DNA of 64,000 nucleotides, taken from Aquirufa aurantiipilula. Its GTDB lineage: Bacteria > Bacteroidota > Bacteroidia > Cytophagales > Spirosomataceae. The stretch spans positions 167,158 through 231,157 of the forward strand of contig NZ_JAANOG010000005.1 of the NCBI RefSeq assembly GCF_019923745.1. Direction: 5' to 3'. Position numbers and translations under genes: made by a program. Positions 19,118 to 27,278 of this stretch are shown here, one piece after another. Within the stretch, counting starts at the first letter, position 1; each line of letters opens with the position of its first letter. The notes below the pieces were generated by a model. It was not told the origin of the DNA. It searched no databases and saw only the letters and a program-made list of their open reading frames with translations.

Positions 19118-20887
19118 ATGAAACTTAACTATATCTTCTGCCTACTTTTCACATCCAGTTTGTTTTTTGGATGTAGTTTGGAAGAAATTCCAGAGGCAAC
19201 GACCACCAAAGGCCCCATTTTCAGTAGTGAAAGCGGCCTGATTTTATATACCAATTCATTCTACAACATGATGAATGGGAAAAACTTACATCGTGCTGAT
19301 GCGATGTCTGACTATTTAGCCAGAAAAGACACCCCACCTTTCATCACTCCAGGTAACTTTAGTGCGGAGGTGAGTTCAGGATGGTCTTGGTCTGATCTAA
19401 GAAATATCAACTATTTCATTAAAAACTGCAACGATCCCAAGGTTCCTTTAGCGGTTCGAAATAACTACATTGGTATTGCTAGATTCTTTCGTGCTTGGTT
19501 TTATTATGAAAAAGTAAAGCGCTTTGGTGATGTGCCATGGATCAATAAACCCTTGGATGTTTCAGATACTGAACTATTAAATAAGGGGAGAGATTCTCGC
19601 GTCATGGTGATGGACTCTGTCATTGCAGATTTGAATTTTGCTTGTGCTAATATCACGGCAAAAACAGAAGGAACGCGTAGTTTGATTACAAAATATGCGG
19701 CATTTGCTTTCAAATCACGCGTTTGTCTTTATGAAGGCACATTAAGAAAATACCACACTAATTTAAATTTAGCTTCCAGTTCAGCTAACCTATTAACTCA
19801 AGCTGCTGCTGCTGCTAAAGTGGTAATGGATGAAGCTGGTTATAAATTATATGATGGTGCTGGAGTGGATAAATCGTACCGACAGGTGTTCATTAACCCA
19901 GCACCAGTAGCAACCGAGGTGATACTTTCTGCTGTTTGTGACTTGGCATTGAATAACCTAAATGATGGTAACTGGTATTGGACTTCAGGAACCTATGGTG
20001 ATAAGGCCAACTTCATTCGTTCCTTCATCAATACTTATTTAAACATTGATGGTACACCTTTCACCAATAATCCTGCATATAAAACGATGCTGTTCAAGGA
20101 TGAAGTAAAAGGTCGAGATAAGCGTTTACAACAAACCATTCGTTCGGGAGATTACAAGCGATTAAACAATGGGGTTTTAGAAGCAGCTCCTCCTTTGTTC
20201 TCTTATACCTTTACAGGCTATCAACCTATTAAATGGGCTCTTGATGATATGTATTATGATACTCGAGATTTAAATATCAACTCTGTCTCCATCATCCGTT
20301 ATGCTGAGGTATTACTAAATTATGCTGAAGCAAAAGCAGAATTAGGTTCATTAACTGATGCTGATTGGGCTGCGAGCATTGGCTTATTAAGAAAAAGAGC
20401 CGGTATAACAGGTGGAACGAGCACCTTACCAAAGGTCATTGACACTTACCTCCAAACAACCTATTTTCCTGCTATTTCTGATCCGATTATCTTGGAGGTA
20501 CGTAGAGAAAGAGGTATTGAATTATGCTTGGAAGGTTTCCGCTTTGATGATATTGTAAGATGGAGAAGAGGAGAGCTGATGCAAATGGAATGGAATGGAA
20601 TGTATGTGCCAAATTTGGATACTCCTTTAGACTTAAATGAAGATGGGAAATTGGATGTAGCCTTCTACCAAAAACTACCAACCAAAGTTTCAGGAGTTAC
20701 TTATGTAGAGGTTTCTCCACTAATCAGTGGAAAGACTAATCCTCAATTACTTTCAAATGGTACTTCGGGAGAATTGACTTGGTTCAATAACATACCTAGG
20801 AAATGGGAAAATAAACACTATTTATACCCTATTCCTGCTGGAGATTTAATTACTAATCCCAAACTAGGACAAAATCCAGGATGGTAA
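19118..20887 (+). CDS. SusD/RagB family nutrient-binding outer membrane lipoprotein
   Basis: A 589-residue lipoprotein with the lipobox LFFGC (Cys19). The protein has the SusD alpha-helical TPR scaffold: ARFFRAWFYYEKVKRFGDVPWI near residue 120 is the typical signature, and RYAEVLLNYAEAKAELG and ILEVRRERGIELCLEGFRFDDIVRWRRGELM lie in the conserved C-terminal region. It caps the SusC barrel and captures the ligand at the cell surface. It is encoded directly after SusC and followed by a strong terminator, so the two form a complete operon with no glycosidase in it. Confidence 0.96.
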   Translation: MKLNYIFCLLFTSSLFFGCSLEEIPEATTTKGPIFSSESGLILYTNSFYNMMNGKNLHRADAMSDYLARKDTPPFITPGNFSAEVSSGWSWSDLRNINYFIKNCNDPKVPLAVRNNYIGIARFFRAWFYYEKVKRFGDVPWINKPLDVSDTELLNKGRDSRVMVMDSVIADLNFACANITAKTEGTRSLITKYAAFAFKSRVCLYEGTLRKYHTNLNLASSSANLLTQAAAAAKVVMDEAGYKLYDGAGVDKSYRQVFINPAPVATEVILSAVCDLALNNLNDGNWYWTSGTYGDKANFIRSFINTYLNIDGTPFTNNPAYKTMLFKDEVKGRDKRLQQTIRSGDYKRLNNGVLEAAPPLFSYTFTGYQPIKWALDDMYYDTRDLNINSVSIIRYAEVLLNYAEAKAELGSLTDADWAASIGLLRKRAGITGGTSTLPKVIDTYLQTTYFPAISDPIILEVRRERGIELCLEGFRFDDIVRWRRGELMQMEWNGMYVPNLDTPLDLNEDGKLDVAFYQKLPTKVSGVTYVEVSPLISGKTNPQLLSNGTSGELTWFNNIPRKWENKHYLYPIPAGDLITNPKLGQNPGW

Positions 20888-20889
20888 AA

Positions 20890-20922
20890 AAAAGAAGCCT
20901 ACATGTAGTAGGCTTCTTTTTT
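20890..20922 (+). terminator. Intrinsic terminator of the susCD operon
   Basis: A perfect 13-bp stem (aaaagaagcctac and its complement) with a 5-nt loop begins 2 nt after the SusD stop and runs into a T tract. Confidence 0.92.
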
Positions 20923-21208
20923 AAATATTGCTATAATCTACAAGGGATTTAATGCCAAATTCCCCATTTGCATTAATCTGAGAGTGATTTTAACAATTTT
21001 TATAAAAAATTATCGTTTGGAAATCAATGTTCTCCTAAAAGCTATTGTGAATTAAGAAGAATCTATCTAATTTGAGAGTATTAATTTTAAGAATTTAGTT
21101 TGTTGATGAAGTGTAATGCAAAAAAGTCACCTGATATTCATGTGACTTTTTTTGATTTATTTTCTTCCAAGATGATTAGCCGAAGCTTACTCTAAACTTG
21201 TTCAAGTC
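20923..21208. other. Intergenic region with a second, unassigned terminator hairpin
   Basis: Between the susCD terminator and the next gene I find no reading frame of substance. At 21120-21153 lies another terminator-like hairpin: aaaaaagtcac, an 11-nt loop, gtgactttttt. No known gene ends there, so it could end a short RNA of up to about 200 nt starting after 20923, or act as an attenuator. A weak TAnnnTTTG-like box is seen near 21018-21026. Confidence 0.4.
21120..21153 (+). terminator. Orphan intrinsic terminator
   Basis: An 11-bp stem (aaaaaagtcac paired with gtgactttttt) with loop ctgatattcat, followed by a seven-T tract. It has no assigned gene upstream, because the susCD operon already ends at 20922. 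It lies 55 nt before the next start codon. Confidence 0.7.
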
Positions 21209-22105
21209 ATGAAAAATCAAAATTCATTACGCTATATTTTTGCCCTTTTCTTCCTCTCATTTGCTGCCCATTGTCAATATATATTCCCCGATGTACTAGT
21301 CAAGTTTAAACCATTGGTCCAAGAAGCCATATTTACAGGCACGGGGTCCCCAACTTGGGATGAACAAATTCGCGAAAGAGGATATATCCTAAAAGAAAAA
21401 GATGGTTATCACATGTGGTATACAGGATATACTAAAAACGATCCTGTCAAACATCTAGGTTATGCCACCTCAAAAGATGGAATACAATGGAAAAGACATG
21501 CTTCCAATCCCATCAATCCCCAGCAATGGATAGAAGATGTATTTGTCATTAAAAAAGGTAGTAAATATTATATGTTTGCAGAGGGAAAAGGTGATACAAC
21601 ACACCTATTGGTTTCTGCAAATAAGACCAACTGGAAAGCATTGGGAAACATTCGCATTAAAAAGACCAATGGACAACCCATCGAAAAAGGGTCTTTTGGC
21701 ACTCCTTGCGTCATTGTTGTAAAAGGCCTTTACTACCTATTTTATGAACGGGATGACCTGGGGATTTGGTTAGCTAAATCCAAGAACCTGATTGACTGGG
21801 TCAATGTACAAGATCAACCGGTACTAAACAAAGGGCCGGAGCCTTATGATTTATATGGTGTTGCCATGAATCAAGTCATCTACTACCAAGGTTATTATTA
21901 TGGCTATTATCACGCTACCGCTTATAAAGATTGGCGTGAATGGTCCAGTAATGTGGCCGTTTCAAAAGACCTTATCCATTGGACTAAATACCCTCAAAAT
22001 CCCATTATTGGAAATAATCAATCCAGTAATATCATCGTTCCTGCCCAACAAGGCTTTCGATTATATACCATGCATTCCCAGGTTCATGTATATCAGTCGA
22101 ATTAA
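21209..22105 (+). CDS. GH43-like five-bladed propeller glycosidase, exported
   Basis: A 298-residue protein with a signal peptide to about AAHCQ. It shows the repeated blade motifs of GH43/GH32/GH130-type five-bladed propellers: YHMWYTGYTKNDPVKHLGYATSKDGIQWKRH, KYYMFAEGKGDTTHLLVSANKTNWK, LYYLFYERDDLGIWLAKSKNLIDWV and YYHATAYKDWREWSSNVAVSKDLIHWTK. Candidate acids are the Asp/Glu residues after each blade start, but the catalytic set cannot be assigned with certainty. It probably cleaves arabinose-, galactose- or other side chains. It lies downstream of susCD but in its own transcription unit, with terminators on both sides. Confidence 0.8.
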   Translation: MKNQNSLRYIFALFFLSFAAHCQYIFPDVLVKFKPLVQEAIFTGTGSPTWDEQIRERGYILKEKDGYHMWYTGYTKNDPVKHLGYATSKDGIQWKRHASNPINPQQWIEDVFVIKKGSKYYMFAEGKGDTTHLLVSANKTNWKALGNIRIKKTNGQPIEKGSFGTPCVIVVKGLYYLFYERDDLGIWLAKSKNLIDWVNVQDQPVLNKGPEPYDLYGVAMNQVIYYQGYYYGYYHATAYKDWREWSSNVAVSKDLIHWTKYPQNPIIGNNQSSNIIVPAQQGFRLYTMHSQVHVYQSN

Positions 22106-22126
22106 TACAAGCATTCTAAAACAAAA

Positions 22127-22158
22127 AAGCCTAGACCTGAATCAAGTCTAGACTTTAA
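22127..22158 (+). terminator. Probable intrinsic terminator
   Basis: The hairpin aag-c-ctagac / gtctag-a-cttt contains one mismatch and a 9-nt loop. It stands 22 nt behind the GH43-like gene. The T tract is short, so it is weaker than the others. Confidence 0.6.
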
Positions 22159-22418
22159 TAACCCGTGTTCTACTTATTTCTCTAATAATTAATCAAATTT
22201 TCATGAAAGAAGGTTGTTTAAATCCCTCCAACAATCGATCTTTTTTTATGCAATCTATTTTTTCCCGATTCATTCATTTTATTACTAACAAATCGGATTA
22301 CAAAATTAAAATAAAGGGCGTAAATAATTCTTTAAATAGGAGTACTAAATCAGGAACATTTGTTACTAAAATGTAAAATTGTGTTACTTTTAGTGAAATT
22401 TGTGAATCTTTTGATGAA
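22159..22418. other. Intergenic region before the propeller/AraC regulator
   Basis: AT-rich, with no gene. A possible promoter for the regulator is TTTG at 22359-22362 and TACTTTTA at 22385-22392 (one mismatch to TAnnTTTG, spacing 22), but it is weak. Nothing else is recognised. Confidence 0.35.
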
Positions 22419-24101
22419 ATGCGTCTAAATACTCAAAATCTTGTTTTAAGTATTTGTCAAGGAATACTCTTCTCTTGCTTTCTCCTATGGTCTGCACAAG
22501 ATATGTTTGCACAAGACACCATTTTTGTTAAAACATATTCCCTACCTGAAAAAATTGCCAACATTGATGGAGATGGAAGGAATCTAATTGTCCGTACTGA
22601 CAATCACTTATATAAATTCAACGCTGGTCGCTTTGACGAATTAAAGTTTACTCCACAAGAGAACGACCGTTTTACATGGATAAGTAAAAACGACAAACAA
22701 GACGTATTCGGGACGTATAGCACCTTGCAGTTTCCAGAGAGCCATCAAGTCAAACACCGTAGATTGGAAACCATTCTACCAGGTTATGACCAATACAACA
22801 TGACGGAAGCATCCATCGGAAATTTATATTACCTAGCCTACAATGGAATCCTATTGGAATACCGAATTCATAATTTTTATTCCATCAAACACCGTGGCAA
22901 ATCCATTCGACATATTTACCATGATGACAATTTCCGAGTGGTAGCCACATATGCGGGAATATTCATTGACTCTACCAATGAAGTTTTTTCAAACAAACCC
23001 ATTCCTGGAACTAATTTTTCCAGTGGGGAAACCAATAAAATTGACAATCATTATTATTTGAATTCAGACCCCATTTATCAATTAAGCAATGGTCAATGGG
23101 AATTACTTCCACTGAATACGGATATCAAACATTTTAAAAAACTACTAAAAATAGGGAATCAGACATATTTTCAGTCCACGCAAGCTATTGGTACAATTAA
23201 CTTGCAAAATCTTAACCTCAAAAAAGTCATTACGCATACGTCGGAATTTCATGATATGGAAAATCTAGGAAGTATGCTCCTACTAGGCAATGCCAATGGG
23301 AAGTTATACCTCTACGATGTTGATAAAAGAAAATTAGAGTCTGCCAACATAGGTTCATCTATCTATGACATCACCATCAAAGGCGAACAGATCATTCTTT
23401 CCTGCAATGATGGCCTGTATGAGTTTGATTTAAAAACCAAAAAAAGTCAACTTCTCTTTCGCCATAAGCACATCATACAATCCATTTTTATTGGGAATAA
23501 TATCTTGATTACCAGTTTTGAAGGGCTTTTTCTCTATACTCAAAACAAGGAAGTTTTTCAAATTATTGAAAACGTAGAATTCAATAAAAGAGCTTTAAGT
23601 AGCTGGAATGAACAAGTGTATGCAGGTTCTACAGAGGGCCTATATGTCATCAATCTCCCGCAATTAATAAACGAAATTTTACCGAGATTAGATCCCGAAA
23701 TTTTGGACGAAAATAAATTAGATTCGTCTCTATCAATTGCTTTAGGCTTTACTCTCGTCGTGATCATAGCAAGCACGGTGTTTATCCGATACAGAAATAA
23801 AGGAATTCCAGAAAATTACCGTATGCCTAAAACGGATATAACTCCTGAAAGAATAAGGGAAGACATGTTTAAAAATGAACACTTAATTAGTGTAGAAAGC
23901 ATTGCGGAACATTACCAAATATCCCGTGTCCATTTAAATCGACTATTGAAAAAACACGATAAAAACACCTTGGAATTAATCAAGCAGATTAAAAAAGAAA
24001 TCGTACTAGACTTAAAAAACAAACAAGTACCCATCGAAAAGATCAGTCAAAGGGTAGGTTATACAAGCAAATACATTAAACAACACTTTTTGAAAGGCTA
24101 A
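22419..24101 (+). CDS. Membrane-spanning regulator: extracytoplasmic propeller sensor fused to AraC-type DNA-binding domain
   Basis: A 560-residue protein. It has a signal/anchor segment (VLSICQGILFSCFLLW) and a ~400-residue extracytoplasmic part with repeating beta-strand units such as NIDGDGRNLIVRTDNHLYKF and ENLGSMLLLGNANGKLYLYD, as in two-component-regulator propellers. One membrane helix (LSIALGFTLVVIIASTVFIRY, about 439-460) follows, then a cytoplasmic AraC-type double HTH (ISVESIAEHYQISRVHLNRLLKK and IEKISQRVGYTSKYIKQHF, about 490-558). There is no histidine kinase or receiver domain, unlike hybrid two-component sensors of SusCD loci. It is close downstream of susCD and the GH43-like gene and is a candidate regulator of them. 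The ligand is unknown. Confidence 0.85.
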   Translation: MRLNTQNLVLSICQGILFSCFLLWSAQDMFAQDTIFVKTYSLPEKIANIDGDGRNLIVRTDNHLYKFNAGRFDELKFTPQENDRFTWISKNDKQDVFGTYSTLQFPESHQVKHRRLETILPGYDQYNMTEASIGNLYYLAYNGILLEYRIHNFYSIKHRGKSIRHIYHDDNFRVVATYAGIFIDSTNEVFSNKPIPGTNFSSGETNKIDNHYYLNSDPIYQLSNGQWELLPLNTDIKHFKKLLKIGNQTYFQSTQAIGTINLQNLNLKKVITHTSEFHDMENLGSMLLLGNANGKLYLYDVDKRKLESANIGSSIYDITIKGEQIILSCNDGLYEFDLKTKKSQLLFRHKHIIQSIFIGNNILITSFEGLFLYTQNKEVFQIIENVEFNKRALSSWNEQVYAGSTEGLYVINLPQLINEILPRLDPEILDENKLDSSLSIALGFTLVVIIASTVFIRYRNKGIPENYRMPKTDITPERIREDMFKNEHLISVESIAEHYQISRVHLNRLLKKHDKNTLELIKQIKKEIVLDLKNKQVPIEKISQRVGYTSKYIKQHFLKG

Positions 24102-24103
24102 AT

Positions 24104-25411
24104 TTAGGCCACCATGTATTCCATGGATTGGATCAATTTGTGTGAATTACTACATGTTGAATTGGCTTTCTTCCCCACTACCCAATCCCAAATTTTGATA
24201 GAATCTCCTTCACCACAGCGCATTCGGACTTTGATAATTACCGCTGACAGACAAGTCAAGATACCGATAAAAATAACGGCAGAAAGAATCCCCAAGTAAT
24301 CCGCCAAAATGCCAGTCATCAATGCTCCAATGGCATAGCCCAAATCTCTCCATAACCTGAAGATGCCCATACTTTTTGCCCGATCTAAAGGATGTGTATT
24401 TTCGGCTAAAGTCGACAAAAAAGTAGGATAAACCATGGCTGTCCCCCAGCCCAACAAGGCCGAAATTCCCATGAATTGCACTATGGTTTCGGCCCAAATC
24501 AATAAAATTAAGGCTATTCCTTGCAATAACATCCCGCTAAAAAGCATATCCTTTTTACAGAATTTATCAGACATTTTTCCTGTCAATAATTGCCCCAATC
24601 CCCATACTGCGGGGTATATTGCTATAATCAATCCTATTTGTTGCAATTCAAAACCTTTACTAGCCAATAACATGGGGAAAATCCCCCAAACCATCCCATC
24701 ATTTAGGTTATTAATCAATCCTGCTTGGGTTACTGATCCTAAATTTCGATTCTTCCAGGTAGTCTCCAAAAAAATTTGTTGTAGGCGGGGTACACGACTC
24801 GTTTGCTCCTCCTGGATTACGTGTTGTCGGGTATCATTGATGAAAAAATAACTACCTAGCAAACCCAATATGACGAGCAAAATTCCGAGATAAAAAGGAT
24901 ATGGCCTTAAGCCAAATTGATTCGCTATATATCCAGATAAAAAAGCAAAAAGGGCTACCGCTAAATAACCAGCAGATTCATTTATTCCCATGGCTAATCC
25001 ACGCTGCTTCTCGCCTACCAAATCAATCTTCATCACTACTGTAGAGCTCCAGGCTAATCCTTGATTTATGCCCAAAAAAACATTGGCAACAATGACCCAA
25101 TTCCAATTGGGAGCAAACATGAGCAAAAAAGGAATAGGAATGGCCATAATCCATCCAAAAACCAATAGGTTTTTACGGCCAAAACGGTTGGCTAAACTTC
25201 CTGCGAAATAGTTTGAAATGGCTTTGACAATGCCAAAAACTATGATAAATGAAAGAATGGCTGTTTTGGCTGCAAGATCAAATTCTTTCTCTGCTATTTG
25301 TGGTAAAATGGTGCGTTCTAATCCCACCATTCCACCCACAAAAGCATTGATTAGTACCAACAAGCTAAACTGTTTCCAATTTTCGCGCAAACCCAATTTG
25401 ACTTGTTCCAT
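24104..25411 (-). CDS. MFS transporter of the ars operon
   Basis: A 435-residue, 12-helix major facilitator protein. I place the start at the ATG complementary to 25409-25411 (MEQVKLGLRENWKQ), because the open frame upstream would run through the preceding DinB gene; this leaves 11 nt to the DinB stop. The MFS loop motif appears as GSLANRFGRKNLLVFGW between helices 2 and 3, and GKMSDKFCKKDML marks the equivalent loop of the second half. It is the last gene of the arsR-arsM-dinB unit, so efflux of an arsenical, perhaps a methylated one, is likely but inferred. It is convergent with the regulator gene ending at 24101, only 2 nt away. Confidence 0.88.
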   Translation of the reverse strand: MEQVKLGLRENWKQFSLLVLINAFVGGMVGLERTILPQIAEKEFDLAAKTAILSFIIVFGIVKAISNYFAGSLANRFGRKNLLVFGWIMAIPIPFLLMFAPNWNWVIVANVFLGINQGLAWSSTVVMKIDLVGEKQRGLAMGINESAGYLAVALFAFLSGYIANQFGLRPYPFYLGILLVILGLLGSYFFINDTRQHVIQEEQTSRVPRLQQIFLETTWKNRNLGSVTQAGLINNLNDGMVWGIFPMLLASKGFELQQIGLIIAIYPAVWGLGQLLTGKMSDKFCKKDMLFSGMLLQGIALILLIWAETIVQFMGISALLGWGTAMVYPTFLSTLAENTHPLDRAKSMGIFRLWRDLGYAIGALMTGILADYLGILSAVIFIGILTCLSAVIIKVRMRCGEGDSIKIWDWVVGKKANSTCSNSHKLIQSMEYMVA

Positions 25412-25422
25412 ATGTCGAATAA

Positions 25423-25881
25423 TTACATTTGACCGTATTTTAAAACAATGGCCAATTGACCCGCATGGTAAGCCGTATGTGAAACAATTCTTCCAAATGC
25501 TTCCGATTTTGTTTTCGTCCCAAATTCTTTGGTCGAAATGATTTGTTCCCAATCATCTTCACTTTGCTGGGAAACAATGGAATGCAATTTTTCAAACGAA
25601 TCTTGAACATAAGTCCTTAGCTCAACCAAATTTGTCCACTCTCCCGAATCCCTCTGATCAATCACCGTTTTTGCCACAACCTTAATACTAGTATCTCCAA
25701 ACACATTCTTGGCAAATAGCAATTCCACATCCCCAATATGACGAATTAAAAAACCGGCTGAATTGGGTGAATCCCCTACCTTTTTGGCTAAATCCGCTTC
25801 GGTAATACCATCCAATAATTTTGTAAATCTAGTCCGAGACTCGACCCACAAATCCAGTAAAATTTGTGTCTTTGATTTCAT
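25423..25881 (-). CDS. DinB family protein in the ars operon
   Basis: A 152-residue protein if it starts at the ATG complementary to 25879-25881 (MKSKTQILLDLW); the longer open frame overlaps arsM out of frame and is unlikely. It is a DinB/YfiT-like four-helix bundle with metal-binding His residues in LIRHIGDVELLF and GRIVSHTAYHAGQLAIVLKY. DinB-fold proteins act as metal-dependent thiol transferases, for example with bacillithiol or glutathione-like thiols; a thiol role would fit arsenic handling, but this is inference. It sits 10 nt after arsM and 11 nt before the MFS gene. Confidence 0.85.
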   Translation of the reverse strand: MKSKTQILLDLWVESRTRFTKLLDGITEADLAKKVGDSPNSAGFLIRHIGDVELLFAKNVFGDTSIKVVAKTVIDQRDSGEWTNLVELRTYVQDSFEKLHSIVSQQSEDDWEQIISTKEFGTKTKSEAFGRIVSHTAYHAGQLAIVLKYGQM

Positions 25882-25891
25882 AAAATGTTTA

Positions 25892-26737
25892 TTAGCAACA
25901 ACCTGATCCAGGCTTACAAGCATTCTCCTCGACTGGTTTTTGTGCAAAAACCGAAATTGAAAATATCCCCGTTTTACCTGATTTAAATTCCTCAATTTCT
26001 TGAGCGCTCAAATAATTACTCAAAATATCATTCGGAATAATAATAGCCTTTTCTTTTTGAATCTGTACATTCACAAATCCACTCGCTTGGATTAAATGCA
26101 TGTATTCTTCTTTTTGTATTGCTCCAGCTACACATCCCGCGTACATTTCCGCATCTTTTTGTAATCCAGAAGGTAATTCGCCTACAAGCACGACATCAGA
26201 TATACTGAAATGACCTCCAGGTTTTAACACCCGATAAATATCTTGAAATACTCCAGCTTTATTGGGCACCAAATTCAAAACACAATTACTCACAATAACA
26301 TCAGCTACATTGGCGGAAATAGGCATGTTTTCGATATCCCCTTGACGAAACTCCACGTTATTGAATCCTCTAATCTCAGCATTGATTCTTGCTCTTTCAA
26401 TCATTTGGGGTGTAAAATCTACACCAATTACCTTGCCCTTTTCCCCAACTTCATGACGAGCAATAAAACAATCATTCCCGGCCCCACTACCTAAATCCAC
26501 AACCACATCGCCTTCTTTCATTTTGGCAAATTGCGTCGGTAATCCACATCCCAATCCCAAATCAGCATCCGCATTATATCCTTCTAAAGTGGTATAATCT
26601 TCCGACATGATATTATACACCTCGGTCGAACAACCTCCCGCTCCACAGCAAGAAGCCATATTTTCTTCTTTTCCTTGCATGGCAATCTCGCCATATTTTT
26701 GTTTCACAATTTCCTTTAATTCTTGTTCTGTTTTCAT
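25892..26737 (-). CDS. arsM: Arsenite S-adenosylmethionine methyltransferase
   Basis: A 281-residue methyltransferase with the SAM motif VVDLGSGAGND (about 79-89). It has the conserved arsenite-binding cysteines in the right places: Cys64 (GLGCGLP), Cys152 (SNCVLNL) and Cys202 (YAGCVAGA). Extra cysteines occur as CCGAGGC (30-36) at the N-terminus and as GSGCC at the C-terminus, which is common in bacterial ArsM. It methylates As(III) to mono- and dimethyl species that are volatile or exported. It is cytoplasmic and lies 53 nt downstream of arsR, with its own operator-like palindrome in the gap. Confidence 0.94.
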   Translation of the reverse strand: MKTEQELKEIVKQKYGEIAMQGKEENMASCCGAGGCSTEVYNIMSEDYTTLEGYNADADLGLGCGLPTQFAKMKEGDVVVDLGSGAGNDCFIARHEVGEKGKVIGVDFTPQMIERARINAEIRGFNNVEFRQGDIENMPISANVADVIVSNCVLNLVPNKAGVFQDIYRVLKPGGHFSISDVVLVGELPSGLQKDAEMYAGCVAGAIQKEEYMHLIQASGFVNVQIQKEKAIIIPNDILSNYLSAQEIEEFKSGKTGIFSISVFAQKPVEENACKPGSGCC

Positions 26738-26755
26738 GATATATTGATTTTTATT

Positions 26756-26773
26756 AATCGTAATTTTACGATT
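26756..26773. promoter_or_regulatory. ArsR operator candidate before arsM
   Basis: A perfect 18-bp palindrome, AATCGTAA-TT-TTACGATT, lies in the 53-nt gap between arsR and arsM. The same motif with two changes stands before arsR, so it very likely binds ArsR. It may allow a second, arsenite-responsive start in front of arsM. Confidence 0.75.
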
Positions 26774-26790
26774 GATTTAAACAAAAAAAT

Positions 26791-27123
26791 TTAACAACAA
26801 CTACTTGTTTTTACATGCCTTTTTTCAAAAAAATGACCCAGCAAGTCCGTTAACTTGGCCCACTCAGGTTCATTGATGCAATAACAAATCGAAACACCAT
26901 CAATTTGACCTCGAACCAAACCAGCTTCTTTCAATTCCTTTAAATGTTGTGACACGGTCGACTGAGATAAAGGCAACTCATCGACGATATCACCACAGAT
27001 ACAAGATTGTTTGGCCAACAACAATTGCATTATGGCCATGCGCGCAGGATGCGACAAAGCTTTGGCATACTTGGCTACTAAAATCTGCTCTTCAGTATAA
27101 TTAATTAGTTTACTTGCTCCCAT
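26791..27123 (-). CDS. arsR: ArsR family arsenic-responsive repressor
   Basis: A 110-residue winged-helix repressor of the ArsR/SmtB family. The DNA-recognition helix is in [24 protein letters not shown] (about residues 48-71). Metal-binding cysteines lie just before it in KQSCICGDI, and a Cys pair ends the protein (KTSSCC). This resembles ArsR proteins that leave DNA when As(III) binds thiols. It heads the minus-strand operon arsR-arsM-dinB-MFS and should repress its own promoter through the palindrome at 27127-27144. Confidence 0.93.
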   Translation of the reverse strand: MGASKLINYTEEQILVAKYAKALSHPARMAIMQLLLAKQSCICGDIVDELPLSQSTVSQHLKELKEAGLVRGQIDGVSICYCINEPEWAKLTDLLGHFFEKRHVKTSSCC

Positions 27124-27126
27124 ATC

Positions 27127-27144
27127 AATCGCAATATTACGATG
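27127..27144. promoter_or_regulatory. ArsR operator candidate before arsR
   Basis: AATCGCAA-TA-TTACGATG is an imperfect copy of the 18-bp palindrome between arsR and arsM. It is only 3 nt upstream of the arsR start and overlaps a TAATATTG sequence on the minus strand that resembles the -7 box, as expected for a repressor site. Confidence 0.7.
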
Positions 27145-27241
27145 AATATGTCGAATTAAAAAATTTACCTGTAAATTCTTTTCATATTTGGAAAAAACTT
27201 GACCTAGTGTATGTTCGATGACACAAAATCCATATTAATAG

Positions 27242-27271
27242 TTGGAATTATACTAGTTTATGCTAGTTTTG
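27242..27271 (+). promoter_or_regulatory. Bacteroidota-type promoter for the gene at 27279
   Basis: TTG at 27242-27244 and a perfect TAGTTTTG (TAnnTTTG) at 27264-27271 are separated by 19 nt. The box ends only 7 nt before the start codon, so the transcript should have almost no leader. Confidence 0.7.
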
Positions 27272-27278
27272 CGAATTC

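Noticed and set aside
24435..24851. 138-codon plus-strand frame
   Set aside because: It is antisense to the MFS transporter gene and has no family features.
25412..25552. N-terminal extension of the MFS transporter
   Set aside because: The extra 47 residues would come from the overlapping DinB gene in another frame and are not hydrophobic or MFS-like. The internal ATG at 25411 is preferred.
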